Assembly (NCBI GenBank): GCA_002840975.1
Contig: PHDN01000005.1
Span: 112,177 to 176,176 of the forward strand
Direction: 5' to 3'
Source: Bacteroidetes bacterium HGW-Bacteroidetes-16
Lineage (GTDB): Bacteria > Bacteroidota > Bacteroidia > Bacteroidales > F082
DNA length: 64,000 bases
Made by a program: the position numbers and the translations under genes. Shown piece by piece: positions 36,183-45,637 of the stretch; position 1 is the stretch's first letter; each line of letters begins with the position of its first letter. Under the pieces are notes generated by a model. The model had not been told where the DNA came from. It saw nothing but the letters and a program-made list of their open reading frames with translations, and searched no databases.

Positions 36183-37469
36183 ATGAATACACTTATACTT
36201 GGAAGTGGGGGCAGAGAGCATGCTTTGGCGTGGAAAATTGCCCAAAGCCGCTTGTCGGAAAAAATATTTATCGCTCCGGGAAATGCAGGAACCAGAAGCT
36301 TAGGAACCAACCTTCCCATTGGTGTTAACGATTTTGATCACATCAAGACCGCGGTAATTGAACATGACATTGATTTGGTGGTTGTAGGCCCCGAAGATCC
36401 ATTGGTCAATGGTATTTATGATTACTTTCAACAAGACAAAATTCTTTGCAACACTCCTGTGATAGGCCCTTCAAAAGCCGCCGCCATGCTTGAAGGCAGT
36501 AAAGACTTTGCTAAAGATTTTATGTTCCGCCATCAAATACCTACCGCGGCCTACTTAACTGTGGACGTAAATAATTTATCAGAAGGGATGGATTTTCTTG
36601 ATAGGTTATCTCCACCCTACGTCCTTAAAGCCGATGGGCTTGCGCAAGGGAAAGGCGTACTTATTCTTGACCAACTTGCTGAGGCGAAAGCTGAATTAAA
36701 ATCGATGATAACCGATGCTAAATTTGGCGATGCATCGAAAAAGGTTGTCATTGAGGAATTTCTGACAGGTATTGAATGTTCTGTATTTGTGCTCACCGAC
36801 GGAACTGACTACGTGATATTGCCCGATGCCAAAGATTATAAAAGAATTGGAGAAGGCAACTCCGGGCTGAATACAGGTGGTATGGGTTCGGTATCTCCAG
36901 TACCATTTGCGAATACTGAATTTATTAAAAAAGTAGAAAAGTTGATCATTGTTCCAACCATAAAAGGCCTCCAATCAGAGGGCCTTATTTATAAAGGATT
37001 TATCTTTTTTGGATTAATTCAGGATGGTGGAAATCCAAAAGTGATTGAATATAACTGCAGGATGGGTGATCCTGAATCCGAATCGGTCATCCCACGAATT
37101 CAATCCGATCTGTTGGAACTTTTGATTGCAGTAGGAAACAACACATTGGGGAAGCATAAAATTGTTTTTGATGAACGTTATACAGCTACCGTTTTTTTAG
37201 TTTCAGGTGGTTATCCTGAGAAGTTTGAGAAGGGGAAGGTGATTTCAGGTCTCGAAAACATGAACAATTGTATTGTTTTTCATGCAGGCACGGCCAAAGA
37301 TATTGAAAATAATGCGATAAAAACCAATGGAGGAAGGGTGCTTGCTGTTACATCTTACGGATATTCGTTAAGGCAAGCGCTAAATAATGCTTATGCCAAC
37401 GCGGAAAACATTCATTTCGAAGGCCGGTATTTTCGCAATGATATTGGATTTGATCTCGGGGCGAGATAA
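36183..37469 (+). CDS. purD: Phosphoribosylamine-glycine ligase
   Basis: 428 residues of ATP-grasp enzyme for the second step of purine synthesis. N-terminal ILGSGGREHALAWKI and VGPEDPLVNG, then the ATP-grasp core with PPYVLKADGLAQGKGV, NTGGMGSVSPVPF and metal-binding EYNCRMGDPE. Full length. It stands apart from other pur genes except purC at 54363. Confidence 0.95.
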   Translation: MNTLILGSGGREHALAWKIAQSRLSEKIFIAPGNAGTRSLGTNLPIGVNDFDHIKTAVIEHDIDLVVVGPEDPLVNGIYDYFQQDKILCNTPVIGPSKAAAMLEGSKDFAKDFMFRHQIPTAAYLTVDVNNLSEGMDFLDRLSPPYVLKADGLAQGKGVLILDQLAEAKAELKSMITDAKFGDASKKVVIEEFLTGIECSVFVLTDGTDYVILPDAKDYKRIGEGNSGLNTGGMGSVSPVPFANTEFIKKVEKLIIVPTIKGLQSEGLIYKGFIFFGLIQDGGNPKVIEYNCRMGDPESESVIPRIQSDLLELLIAVGNNTLGKHKIVFDERYTATVFLVSGGYPEKFEKGKVISGLENMNNCIVFHAGTAKDIENNAIKTNGGRVLAVTSYGYSLRQALNNAYANAENIHFEGRYFRNDIGFDLGAR

Positions 37470-37481
37470 TAGGTTTGTCTT

Positions 37482-38465
37482 ATGATAAAATACTTCAGCA
37501 AGAGCTATTTTTCACGCTATGCATGGCTGTTAACTATCATGGTGGTGAGCTGGCTCCCTCAATTAATTCATCCGGGGGAATGTGAAGGCTTTCCAAGTTA
37601 TCTATTTTTACCATGCCAATCTTTGTTCAATAGTTTCCCCATTGTTGGCATTATTTTCACTTTACTGGTCTATGTTTTCAGTATTTTCTTTCTCAATTTC
37701 ATTTCCATTGAACACCATATCTCCGGGAAAGTAAATACACTTCCCATTTTCATCTACATCTTGTTTACAGCCAGTCTTTCAGCCTATTTCACAACAAACT
37801 CATTTGTCTGGATAAGCCTGCTACTTTTATGGATGCTGCGGCATTGCCTCAGTCTGTACCAGAGCGAAAGCACTATAACAAACGCGCTCAATGCAGGATT
37901 GCTCCTAAGTGTCGCCTCCTTTTTTTATCCTCCCCTCATTTATTTAATTCTCTTAATCTGGTTCTCCCTATTGCTTCATAGAGTCAACAACTGGAGGGCT
38001 TACGTTTCTGGTTTGTTGGGCTTGCTTGGTCCTTACTTATTTTTGCTCACCTGGTTTTTCATGACCGACCAATTTAAATCAGCAACAGCAAATTTTGTGG
38101 GGGAAATCCTTCCTGTTGTCAATTTTAAGCTGGAACTTCCCTGGACAGAATTAGCCGTTTTCACCCTCCTTTTATTGCTGGGAATCCTGTTTTCAATCAA
38201 ACTTGCTTCATCCTTAGGAGAAAAAAACATCAATTTACGTCGCAATCTTTTTATTTTGCTGCTATTTTTCACCTTTCAACTTTTACTGATCCTCATTTTT
38301 AACAAGAGCTCACTGGCATTCATGTTGCTGGGCATACCTTATGCATTTATCGTGGCTCACCAGCTTGTTCTACTTAAAAAAACCAGGCTCATCAATCTCC
38401 TTCTTTTGTTAATCACCTTGTTTATTGTTGGCAATCACCTGATGATATTGTTTAATGCTCATTAG
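37482..38465 (+). CDS. Polytopic membrane protein of unknown function
   Basis: 327 residues with about nine hydrophobic segments and short loops; the start is ATG 37482, 12 bases after purD. It resembles the membrane protein found beside purD or rnhB in Bacteroidota (DUF6427-like, from memory). No catalytic motif is visible. The end overlaps rnhB by 11 bases, so the two are translationally coupled. Confidence 0.7.
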   Translation: MIKYFSKSYFSRYAWLLTIMVVSWLPQLIHPGECEGFPSYLFLPCQSLFNSFPIVGIIFTLLVYVFSIFFLNFISIEHHISGKVNTLPIFIYILFTASLSAYFTTNSFVWISLLLLWMLRHCLSLYQSESTITNALNAGLLLSVASFFYPPLIYLILLIWFSLLLHRVNNWRAYVSGLLGLLGPYLFLLTWFFMTDQFKSATANFVGEILPVVNFKLELPWTELAVFTLLLLLGILFSIKLASSLGEKNINLRRNLFILLLFFTFQLLLILIFNKSSLAFMLLGIPYAFIVAHQLVLLKKTRLINLLLLLITLFIVGNHLMILFNAH

Positions 38466-39051
38466 CTCATTTACCGGAAATTTAATTGAGGCCGGATGCG
38501 ACGAAGCAGGCAGAGGTTGTTTGGCAGGACCCGTATTTGCCGCTGCCGTGATTTTACCTCACGGTTATCAACATGAGCTATTGAACGACTCCAAAAAGCT
38601 CTCTCCAAAACAGCGAAATTTTTTACGTCAAATCATTGAAAAAGAGGCTATCGCGTATGGAGTTGCTTCCTGTTCACCGGAAGAAATCGACGAAATAAAT
38701 ATCCTCAACGCCAGTTTTTTAGCCATGCACCGTGCCATCGACAAATTAAAGCCAAACCCTCAACTTTTGTTAATAGACGGTAACAGGTTTACTCCATACA
38801 AAACCATACCCCACCGCTGTTTAATAAAAGGTGACGCGAGGTATTTATCGATCGCCGCGGCTTCCATACTGGCCAAAACCTATCGGGATGAGTATATGCT
38901 CGAACTCCACCATCGGTACCCGAATTATGCCTGGTTAAAAAATAAAGGATACCCAACCATGGAGCATAAATTGGCCATCAGGGAATTTGGGATCACTCCA
39001 TATCACCGCAAGACTTTTAATTCACAGATTCAATTAAAGTTGCCATTTTAA
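38455..39051 (+). CDS. rnhB: Ribonuclease HII
   Basis: 198 residues. The signature [16 protein letters not shown] gives the first Asp-Glu pair, LLIDGNRF a further Asp, and [16 protein letters not shown] with the fourth acidic residue. It cuts the RNA strand of RNA-DNA hybrids, including single ribonucleotides in DNA. Normal length. Confidence 0.95.
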   Translation: MLISSFTGNLIEAGCDEAGRGCLAGPVFAAAVILPHGYQHELLNDSKKLSPKQRNFLRQIIEKEAIAYGVASCSPEEIDEINILNASFLAMHRAIDKLKPNPQLLLIDGNRFTPYKTIPHRCLIKGDARYLSIAAASILAKTYRDEYMLELHHRYPNYAWLKNKGYPTMEHKLAIREFGITPYHRKTFNSQIQLKLPF

Positions 39052-39154
39052 TCCAACTTTTTACCCTAATTGTGATCTGGCGAACTTGTTAACATTTTGT
39101 TTACATGAATTTTATATATTCATGTTGGTTCAGTTTACTTCGCTAAAAAATGAG

Positions 39155-39162
39155 TACCTTGC
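39155..39162 (+). promoter_or_regulatory. Near-consensus -7 element TACCTTGC for lpxD
   Basis: TACCTTGC resembles TAnnTTTG and ends 13 bases before ATG 39176. It supports that start over the upstream open frame. Confidence 0.4.
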
Positions 39163-39175
39163 ACCCAAAAATGAG

Positions 39176-40192
39176 ATGAAATTTACAGCTCAACAAATAG
39201 CAGATGCTCTTGGAGGCAAGGTTGAAGGAGATCCACTGGTTGAAGTAAGCAATCTTTCAAAAATCGACGAAGCGCTTCCCGGTACTTTAAGTTTTTTAGC
39301 CAACCTTAAGTACGCACATTTCATATATGAAACCCCGGCTTCAATCGTTATTGTAAACGAAGATTTTATTGCCGATCATCCCATTACAACCACACTGGTC
39401 AGAGTGAAAAATGCCTATGTATCGTTTGCCGAATTGCTTGAATTATACAAGCAAAATAAGGGAAAGCGAAGTGGCATATCAAACCGGGCCTGTATTGCGC
39501 CTTCGGCTAAAATTGGTCAGAATGTATATATTGGGGAATTTGTTTCCATTGGCGAGAATACGTCGATCGGTGATAATTGTCAGATTTACCCTAACACCAG
39601 TATCGGATACGATTGTAGAATCGGAATCGAAACTACTCTTTATAGTGGAGTAAAAATCTATGATGATTGTCGGATAGGTGATTGGTGCACAATGCATTCC
39701 GGAGTAGTAATTGGTTCTGACGGGTTTGGTTTTGCCCCGCAGGAATCCAGCGATTTTCGCAAAGTACCACAATTGGGTAACGTCATCATCGAAGACCAGG
39801 TAGAAATCGGATCGAATACTACCATTGACAGAGCCACCCTGGGTTCGACCATCATCCGAAAAGGAGTTAAAATTGACAACCTGATTCAGATAGCACACAA
39901 TGTAGAAATTGGTGAGAACACTGTAATTGCCGCTCAGACCGGTATATCCGGTTCAACAAAAATTGGCCGTAACTGTATGATTGGTGGACAGGTGGGCATT
40001 GTGGGACATATCACCATAGCCGATAAAGTGATGATTGCCGCCCAGTCGGGTGTTGGAAAGAGTATCCTCGTGGAAGGCGAGGTGGTGGAAGGCAGTCCGG
40101 CTTTTGGCATTCGCGAATTTCAACGTTCCTACGTGCATTTCAGACGACTTGACCACTTGGTGAAAAGAGTAAATCAACTGGAGCGAAAATAA
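39176..40192 (+). CDS. lpxD: UDP-3-O-acylglucosamine N-acyltransferase
   Basis: 338 residues. An N-terminal domain ([18 protein letters not shown]) is followed by a left-handed beta helix of hexapeptide repeats ([11 protein letters not shown] and onward) and a C-terminal helix. It adds the second N-linked acyl chain in lipid A synthesis. The catalytic histidine is in [10 protein letters not shown]. The frame is open 30 codons upstream, but family alignment and the promoter element favour ATG 39176. First gene of the lipid A set. Confidence 0.93.
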   Translation: MKFTAQQIADALGGKVEGDPLVEVSNLSKIDEALPGTLSFLANLKYAHFIYETPASIVIVNEDFIADHPITTTLVRVKNAYVSFAELLELYKQNKGKRSGISNRACIAPSAKIGQNVYIGEFVSIGENTSIGDNCQIYPNTSIGYDCRIGIETTLYSGVKIYDDCRIGDWCTMHSGVVIGSDGFGFAPQESSDFRKVPQLGNVIIEDQVEIGSNTTIDRATLGSTIIRKGVKIDNLIQIAHNVEIGENTVIAAQTGISGSTKIGRNCMIGGQVGIVGHITIADKVMIAAQSGVGKSILVEGEVVEGSPAFGIREFQRSYVHFRRLDHLVKRVNQLERK

Positions 40193-40325
40193 CAGGAACT
40201 GACTTTTTTGAGTTTCCATCTTGTCCCTTCAACCTCAAATGGTACAACCAACAACACCTTTATTTGTGGTTTTCATTTGTCTAATCTACCCATCCGAAAA
40301 TTGTAAATGAATAAATAAAAATGAT

Positions 40326-40333
40326 TACTTTTG
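40326..40333 (+). promoter_or_regulatory. -7 element TACTTTTG for lpxC
   Basis: Consensus TAnnTTTG match 38 bases before ATG 40372. It would drive lpxC, fabZ and lpxA together. Confidence 0.6.
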
Positions 40334-40371
40334 CAAAAATTCCTTAACAATATCAAACCTTTATGCGGTAG

Positions 40372-41286
40372 ATGACAGAGCCACAAAAAACGATACATCA
40401 GTCTATTTCGGTTGAAGGAAACGGATTGCATACAGGACAAACCGGAACACTGATTTTTCATCCGGCTCCTGTTAACCATGGGATCAAATTCAGAAGAACC
40501 GACCTGGCATCAAAACCGATTATCGATGCCAATATTGATTTTGTTGTAAGCACTGCCAGAGGAACCACACTTGGAAAAAACGAGGTAAGTATAAATACTA
40601 TCGAGCATGTACTTGCTGCCTTAACAGGGCTTGGTATTGATAATGTTCTCATCGACCTGGATGTGGAAGAAATCCCCATTATGGATGGTTCATCTCAACA
40701 TTTCGTTCAGGCATTACTAAAGGCCGGGATAATGGTGCAGGATGCCCAAAAAAATTATCTGGTCATCACCGAGACGATCATACATGAGATTCCTTCAAAG
40801 ATGATCAAGATCATGATTGAACCGGCAGATTCCTTTTCGGTGACCGTAGAAATTGATTACGAAACCCAGGTACTTGGCAAACAAACTGCTCAATTAAACC
40901 ATCTTGCTGAATTTGAGAAAGAGATAGCCCCCTGCAGGACTTTTGTTTTTTTGCATGAGCTCGAATTCCTACTTCAGAACAACCTGATAAAAGGAGGTGA
41001 TTTGAGTAATGCAATTGTTTTTATTAACAGACAGGTGAACCAGCAAGAACTTGACAGGCTCGCGAAAGTTTTTAATAAACCAACCGTGAAAGTAAAAGAA
41101 AACGGAATCTTAAATAATTTACAACTACATTTCGAAAACGAGCCTGCGCGCCACAAACTATTAGATGTTATTGGCGACTTAACACTGTTGGGGAAACCCA
41201 TTAAAGGAAAAATAACCGCATTCAGACCTGGCCACCAAACAAATACTGAATTTGCCAGAATCATTAAACATACCTTAAAAGTATAA
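40372..41286 (+). CDS. lpxC: UDP-3-O-acyl-N-acetylglucosamine deacetylase
   Basis: 304 residues, zinc-dependent, the committed step of lipid A synthesis. Zinc ligands are His79 (NTIEHVLAAL), His261 and Asp265 (HKLLDVIGD); the general acid is His288 (RPGHQTN). In most Bacteroidota LpxC is fused to FabZ. Here a TAA at 41284-41286 ends lpxC, and fabZ begins in the same frame after one codon (GCT). The combined length, 464 codons including the stop, equals that of the fusion. Either a natural stop split the fusion or it is a sequence error. All catalytic residues of both halves are intact. Confidence 0.94.
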   Translation: MTEPQKTIHQSISVEGNGLHTGQTGTLIFHPAPVNHGIKFRRTDLASKPIIDANIDFVVSTARGTTLGKNEVSINTIEHVLAALTGLGIDNVLIDLDVEEIPIMDGSSQHFVQALLKAGIMVQDAQKNYLVITETIIHEIPSKMIKIMIEPADSFSVTVEIDYETQVLGKQTAQLNHLAEFEKEIAPCRTFVFLHELEFLLQNNLIKGGDLSNAIVFINRQVNQQELDRLAKVFNKPTVKVKENGILNNLQLHFENEPARHKLLDVIGDLTLLGKPIKGKITAFRPGHQTNTEFARIIKHTLKV

Positions 41287-41289
41287 GCT

Positions 41290-41769
41290 ATGATTAAAAA
41301 ACCACCATTCGACATTTATGCTGATCCTATTTACGACATTAACCAAATAAAGGCCATTTTGCCTCATCGATCACCTTTTTTATTGGTTGACAAAGTCTTA
41401 GAGATGAGTGAAGGTCACATTGTTGCCCAAAAGAACGTAACAATGGACGAACCTTTTTTTCAGGGTCATTTCCCCGATGAACCGCTCATGCCCGGAGTTC
41501 TATTGGTTGAAGCCATGGCCCAGGCGGGAGGAATTTTCGTGTTGAACACCGTTGAAGAGCCTCATTTGTACTCAACCTATTTTTTAAAAATTGACAAGGT
41601 CAGGTTTAGGGCAAAGGTTATTCCCGGCGATGTGGTTATTTTCTCCATCGAACTCACCAGCCCGATAAAAAGAGGGATTTGCTCCATACGTGGCGAGGCC
41701 TTTGTTGGAAATAAAGTTGTGATGGAAGCCGAACTGATGGCACAAATTACTAAGAATAAGCAAAAATAG
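41290..41769 (+). CDS. fabZ: 3-hydroxyacyl-ACP dehydratase FabZ
   Basis: 159 residues. Active-site His60 in GHFPDEPLMPGV and Glu74 in LLVEAMAQ are present. It removes water from 3-hydroxyacyl-ACP, and competes with LpxA/LpxD for this substrate. The N-terminal 20 residues (IKKPPFDIYADPIYDINQIK) correspond to the linker of the LpxC-FabZ fusion rather than to free FabZ, which supports a recent split. Its start is three bases after the lpxC stop, so translation probably restarts or reads through. Confidence 0.93.
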   Translation: MIKKPPFDIYADPIYDINQIKAILPHRSPFLLVDKVLEMSEGHIVAQKNVTMDEPFFQGHFPDEPLMPGVLLVEAMAQAGGIFVLNTVEEPHLYSTYFLKIDKVRFRAKVIPGDVVIFSIELTSPIKRGICSIRGEAFVGNKVVMEAELMAQITKNKQK

Positions 41770-41780
41770 AAAATACTAAC

Positions 41781-42575
41781 ATGAATCAACCATTAGCATA
41801 CGTCCACCCACAGGCTAAAATCGCCCCAAACGTAGTCATCGAACCTTTTGTTAACATCGAAAAAAACGTCGTGATCAAAGAGGGTACATGGATTGGATCC
41901 AATGTTACCATCATGGAGGGGGCGCGCATTGGAAAAAACTGCAGAATCTTTCCCGGTGCTGTTATTTCTGCAATTCCTCAGGATTTAAAATTTGCAGGTG
42001 AAGACACCACCGTGAAAATTGGTGATAACGTGACCATCAGGGAATTTGTTACCATCAACCGTGGAACCAAAGCCAATATGGAAACAGTTATTGGCGACAA
42101 TTGCCTCTTAATGGCCTATGTACATATTGCCCACGACTGTATTCTGGGACACAATGTAATTTTAGCCAATGCCTGTACTCTTGGAGGACACATTACAATT
42201 GACGATTGGGCTATCATTGGCGGTTTGGCTGCCGTACATCAATTCGTGCACATTGGAAAACACGCCATGATTTCGGGTGGTGGAATGGCGCGTAAAGATG
42301 TACCACCATTCACAAAAGCAGGACGCGAGCCCCTTTCCTATGCAGGGGTAAACTCCATTGGCCTGCGCCGCAGGGGATACACCAATGAACGCATTAATGC
42401 CATTCAGGACATTTACCGGATTATATTCCTGAAAGGAAACAACATCACTCAAGCCATCAGTTACATTGAAGCAAATGTTCCAGCCACTGATGACCGTGAT
42501 GAAATACTGAGTTTCATTGCCAATTCACAGAGAGGTATGATGAGAGGCTATACCAGCATGAAAGACCGAATATAA
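41781..42575 (+). CDS. lpxA: UDP-N-acetylglucosamine acyltransferase
   Basis: 264 residues, left-handed beta helix with hexapeptide repeats from the start (IAPNVVIEPFVNI) and a helical C-terminus. The catalytic histidine lies in MAYVHIAHDCILG. It puts the first 3-hydroxyacyl chain on UDP-GlcNAc. Follows fabZ by 11 bases. Length normal. Confidence 0.95.
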   Translation: MNQPLAYVHPQAKIAPNVVIEPFVNIEKNVVIKEGTWIGSNVTIMEGARIGKNCRIFPGAVISAIPQDLKFAGEDTTVKIGDNVTIREFVTINRGTKANMETVIGDNCLLMAYVHIAHDCILGHNVILANACTLGGHITIDDWAIIGGLAAVHQFVHIGKHAMISGGGMARKDVPPFTKAGREPLSYAGVNSIGLRRRGYTNERINAIQDIYRIIFLKGNNITQAISYIEANVPATDDRDEILSFIANSQRGMMRGYTSMKDRI

Positions 42576-42612
42576 GAACCAACTTTAATTATAATTGTAA
42601 ATAGTAAGTTAA

Positions 42613-43179
42613 ATGGCAACAACCGCAGATTTCAGAAACGGGTTAATTATTGAGTATAACGGAGAACTTTGGGCAATTTCTGAGTTTCAACATGTTAAAC
42701 CTGGTAAAGGACCGGCATTTGTCCGCACCAAATTAAAAAATGTGATTACCGGAAAAGTAATCCCTAACACTTTTACCTCCGGAGTGAAAATCAACATTCA
42801 AAGGGTAGAAAGAAGAACCTACCAGTACCTGTATAACGAAGGTGATACCTACCATTTTATGAATAGCGAAACCTTCGAGCAAACGTATATAGACAAGGCG
42901 ATGGTGCCGTCTCCTCATTTGATGAAAGAAGGCCAGGAGGTAACCATTTCATATCACGCGGAAAACGACACACCCATGATTTGTGAAATGCCTACTTATG
43001 TGGTGCTCCAGGTCACCTACACTGAACCCGGCGACAGAGGAAATACGGCCACCAATACATTTAAAGATGCGGAACTTGAAACAGGTGCTATTATAAAAGT
43101 CCCTTTATTTATTAATGAAGGAGACAAGATTAAGATTGATACCAGAACGGGCGATTACTCAGAACGCGTTAAAGAATAA
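42613..43179 (+). CDS. efp: Translation elongation factor P
   Basis: 188 residues, three beta-barrel domains. The tip loop that enters the ribosome is VKPGKGPAFVR, with Lys at the position modified in enterobacteria; no modification genes are visible in the window. It relieves stalling at proline runs. The C-terminal signature is FINEGDKIKIDTRTGDY. Lies between lpxA and the second LpxD-like gene, as in related genomes. Confidence 0.95.
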   Translation: MATTADFRNGLIIEYNGELWAISEFQHVKPGKGPAFVRTKLKNVITGKVIPNTFTSGVKINIQRVERRTYQYLYNEGDTYHFMNSETFEQTYIDKAMVPSPHLMKEGQEVTISYHAENDTPMICEMPTYVVLQVTYTEPGDRGNTATNTFKDAELETGAIIKVPLFINEGDKIKIDTRTGDYSERVKE

Positions 43180-43181
43180 AT

Positions 43182-44111
43182 ATGAACTTCCCACACCCCT
43201 TAACAGTAGCCTCTGTGGCAGCCATTATCGATGGCAAGATTATTGGTAACCCTGAGCAGGAAACAATTGGTTTAAACGAGCTGCATATAGTGCGCGCGGG
43301 TGATGTCACATTTGTAGATCACCCGAAGTATTACGAAAAAGTTTTAAAATCAGCGGCCTCGGTAATTATCATCAACAAGGAAGTCGAAGTTCCTGAGAAC
43401 AAAAGTTTGATTTTTCACGCCGCTCCATTCGACGCGTTTAAAAAACTAATTCTTCATTTCAGACCATTTGTTCCCGGCACAGCCATGGTAAGCCCTGATG
43501 CAATCATCGGAGAAGGCACCGTAATTCAGCCAGGCGCCTTTGTGGGGAATCAGGTGACCATTGGCAGAAACTGTATCATTCATGCCAACACAACCATTTG
43601 CGACCACTCGGTTCTGGGTGACAATGTAATTGTCCAACCCAATGCTGTCATTGGAGGCGATGGATATTATTTTCAACGCCGTCCGCAAGGATATGTAAAA
43701 TTTGAATCTGGAGGTCGCGTAATACTTGAAGACAATGTAGAAATCGGTGCTTCATGCACCATCGACAGAGGTGTTACAGGAGATACTACGATCGGGGCAG
43801 GCACAAAAATGGACAATCAATGTCAGGTAGGGCACGATACCGTGATTGGCAAAAACTGTCTTATTGGTGCTTTTGCAGCCATTGCCGGAGTAACTGTTAT
43901 TGAAGACGATGTGCTCATTTGGGCAAGAGTTGCCATTAACAAAGATATCGTGATTGGATCAAAAGCCGTAATCCTTGCGAGTTCCGGAGTTGATAAATCC
44001 CTCGAAGGCGGGAAAGTATATATGGGGTCGCCGGTTGTTGAAGCCCGTCAGTACTGGAAAGAACTGGCTGCCCTGCGGCAATTACCGGAATTAATTAAAA
44101 AATTAAAATAA
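43182..44111 (+). CDS. Second LpxD-like acyltransferase
   Basis: 309 residues with the LpxD layout: N-terminal domain (LTVASVAAIIDGKIIGNPEQ), hexapeptide-repeat helix (IIGEGTVIQPGAFVG and onward) and C-terminal helix. The repeat CQVGHDTVIG has the histidine of acyltransferases. It is clearly a paralogue of the lpxD at 39176, not a copy. It may use another acyl donor or sugar. It starts 3 bases after efp, so the two are coupled. Confidence 0.85.
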   Translation: MNFPHPLTVASVAAIIDGKIIGNPEQETIGLNELHIVRAGDVTFVDHPKYYEKVLKSAASVIIINKEVEVPENKSLIFHAAPFDAFKKLILHFRPFVPGTAMVSPDAIIGEGTVIQPGAFVGNQVTIGRNCIIHANTTICDHSVLGDNVIVQPNAVIGGDGYYFQRRPQGYVKFESGGRVILEDNVEIGASCTIDRGVTGDTTIGAGTKMDNQCQVGHDTVIGKNCLIGAFAAIAGVTVIEDDVLIWARVAINKDIVIGSKAVILASSGVDKSLEGGKVYMGSPVVEARQYWKELAALRQLPELIKKLK

Positions 44112-44120
44112 TATCGGATG

Positions 44121-44150
44121 GCCGGTTTCTGTTAAGGAGCCGGCTTTTTT
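44121..44150. terminator. Hairpin terminator between convergent genes
   Basis: GCCGG at 44121 pairs with CCGGC at 44140, followed by TTTTTT. It lies at the 3' ends of the LpxD-like gene (plus) and the ligase gene (minus), overlapping the latter's last codons. Confidence 0.6.
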
Positions 44151-45637
44151 GATCCCTTGGTGTTGCTTTTGTCTATGTGATAGACATCCAATGAAACGAT
44201 AATGGCAATAAATCCCCAAAATGGGACTGACAATTTATCCGTATCCAGAAAATTATTGAGGACGCCATGTGCAAAATAAGTAATCAGTCCAAGCAAAGCC
44301 ATCATACTTAAAAACTTTTCTTCCCTATTTCCCGTCTTGTAAACACGCAATCCTGTCATCATCACCATAACGATCAAAATCAGGACGATCACCATCCCGG
44401 GAATTCCCATTTCTGCCAAAGGCCCCAGGTATTCACTATGGGCATTGCCCATATCGCCCAGGTTGGTCGAAATAATGGTTTTTTCTTTGGCACGTTGAAA
44501 GGGCGAATATACGAACTGGTATGTTCCCGGTCCCCAACCTATCAAAGGTCGCTCGTCAAACAACCGAAGGGCTGCCTGCCACCGGTTTATCCGTTCAAGA
44601 TTAGACGCATCAGATGATATATTGGTGATCGACTGTATGTGCTCAATAAAATTGGCAGAAGAATCCTGTTTGTTTTTTTCTAACTTATCTATTATTTCTT
44701 GTTGAAAGGCGAAGAAAAATCCAATCAACAAGGCAATTGTGGCGAAAACGATATAGAACTTAATGCGCCAAAGCACCAACATGAAAACGCCAAATGAAAC
44801 AATTAAGCTTATCCACGCAGCCCTGCCATACGAAAAAATGATGCCTACTATCAGCACAAATAAAACCACCGAAGCCAATACCCGCATCCGGTTAGTAACT
44901 CCCGGATAAAAAATCATACCAAAGGCCACCGGAATATACATGGCCAGGGCCGCACCATAGGCTGTATGATCGTTGTAAAAGGGTGACATAATCCAATGAC
45001 CCACCTCTTCATCAAATCCATATTGAGAATGAAGTGTAACAGTGTAAACCACTACCATTGCCAAGGCGATCATATAGAGCCATAAAAACTTGTGGATATT
45101 CGACTTATTCCTGAAAATCATGGCCGCCATAAAATAAAATGGCACAACGAACCACAACCTGGAAATTAAATACTTTAAAGAAACAATGGGCATTTCACTG
45201 GTGAGCATGGTAAAAAACATCCAAAACAATTGCGCATAGATAATATAACTGATGGGATGTGTTGAGATGCGGCGTTCGTATCGATTCTCAAAAATAAGAT
45301 TGGCTAAAAAAAGCAACAATACGCCAAGCATGAGTGGTTCCGTAGGAAGGGAAACCCCCAAACCAACATCCATATCCAGAATATTTACGGCAAAAGGGGT
45401 TAAAAATGTAATAAGTAGAATGATGTTGTCCAACGAGGTAAGGTAATAATACAACACGATTAAAACCAGTGGCAATAAAAAGAACCAATACACATCTTTT
45501 TCAAGGACAAGATAAAAGTTGACCACCAAAAACAAGGCAGCTAACAAATATACCCAAAGTATTTTATTCTTTTCCTTCAAAACGTTGCAACAATTAATTT
45601 TAGGAATTCTTCCGCGGGCTTGCCTTCTTCCCTTCAA
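44132..45637 (-). CDS. O-antigen ligase/polymerase (Wzy-C) membrane protein
   Basis: Up to 501 residues with about eleven membrane segments. The large periplasmic loop and following helix contain GWGPGTYQF and NAHSEYLGPLAEMGIPG, the signature of the WaaL/Wzy family, with its histidine. It would join or polymerise surface polysaccharide. The ATG at 45637 overlaps the Wzz-like gene upstream by 38 bases; a TTG start near 45580 is possible and would remove the overlap. Last gene of the polysaccharide operon. Confidence 0.85.
   Translation of the reverse strand: MKGRRQARGRIPKINCCNVLKEKNKILWVYLLAALFLVVNFYLVLEKDVYWFFLLPLVLIVLYYYLTSLDNIILLITFLTPFAVNILDMDVGLGVSLPTEPLMLGVLLLFLANLIFENRYERRISTHPISYIIYAQLFWMFFTMLTSEMPIVSLKYLISRLWFVVPFYFMAAMIFRNKSNIHKFLWLYMIALAMVVVYTVTLHSQYGFDEEVGHWIMSPFYNDHTAYGAALAMYIPVAFGMIFYPGVTNRMRVLASVVLFVLIVGIIFSYGRAAWISLIVSFGVFMLVLWRIKFYIVFATIALLIGFFFAFQQEIIDKLEKNKQDSSANFIEHIQSITNISSDASNLERINRWQAALRLFDERPLIGWGPGTYQFVYSPFQRAKEKTIISTNLGDMGNAHSEYLGPLAEMGIPGMVIVLILIVMVMMTGLRVYKTGNREEKFLSMMALLGLITYFAHGVLNNFLDTDKLSVPFWGFIAIIVSLDVYHIDKSNTKGSKKPAP

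Noticed and set aside
39086..39175. N-terminal extension of LpxD
   Set aside because: The LpxD fold begins at 39176 and a near-consensus promoter element lies inside the extension.
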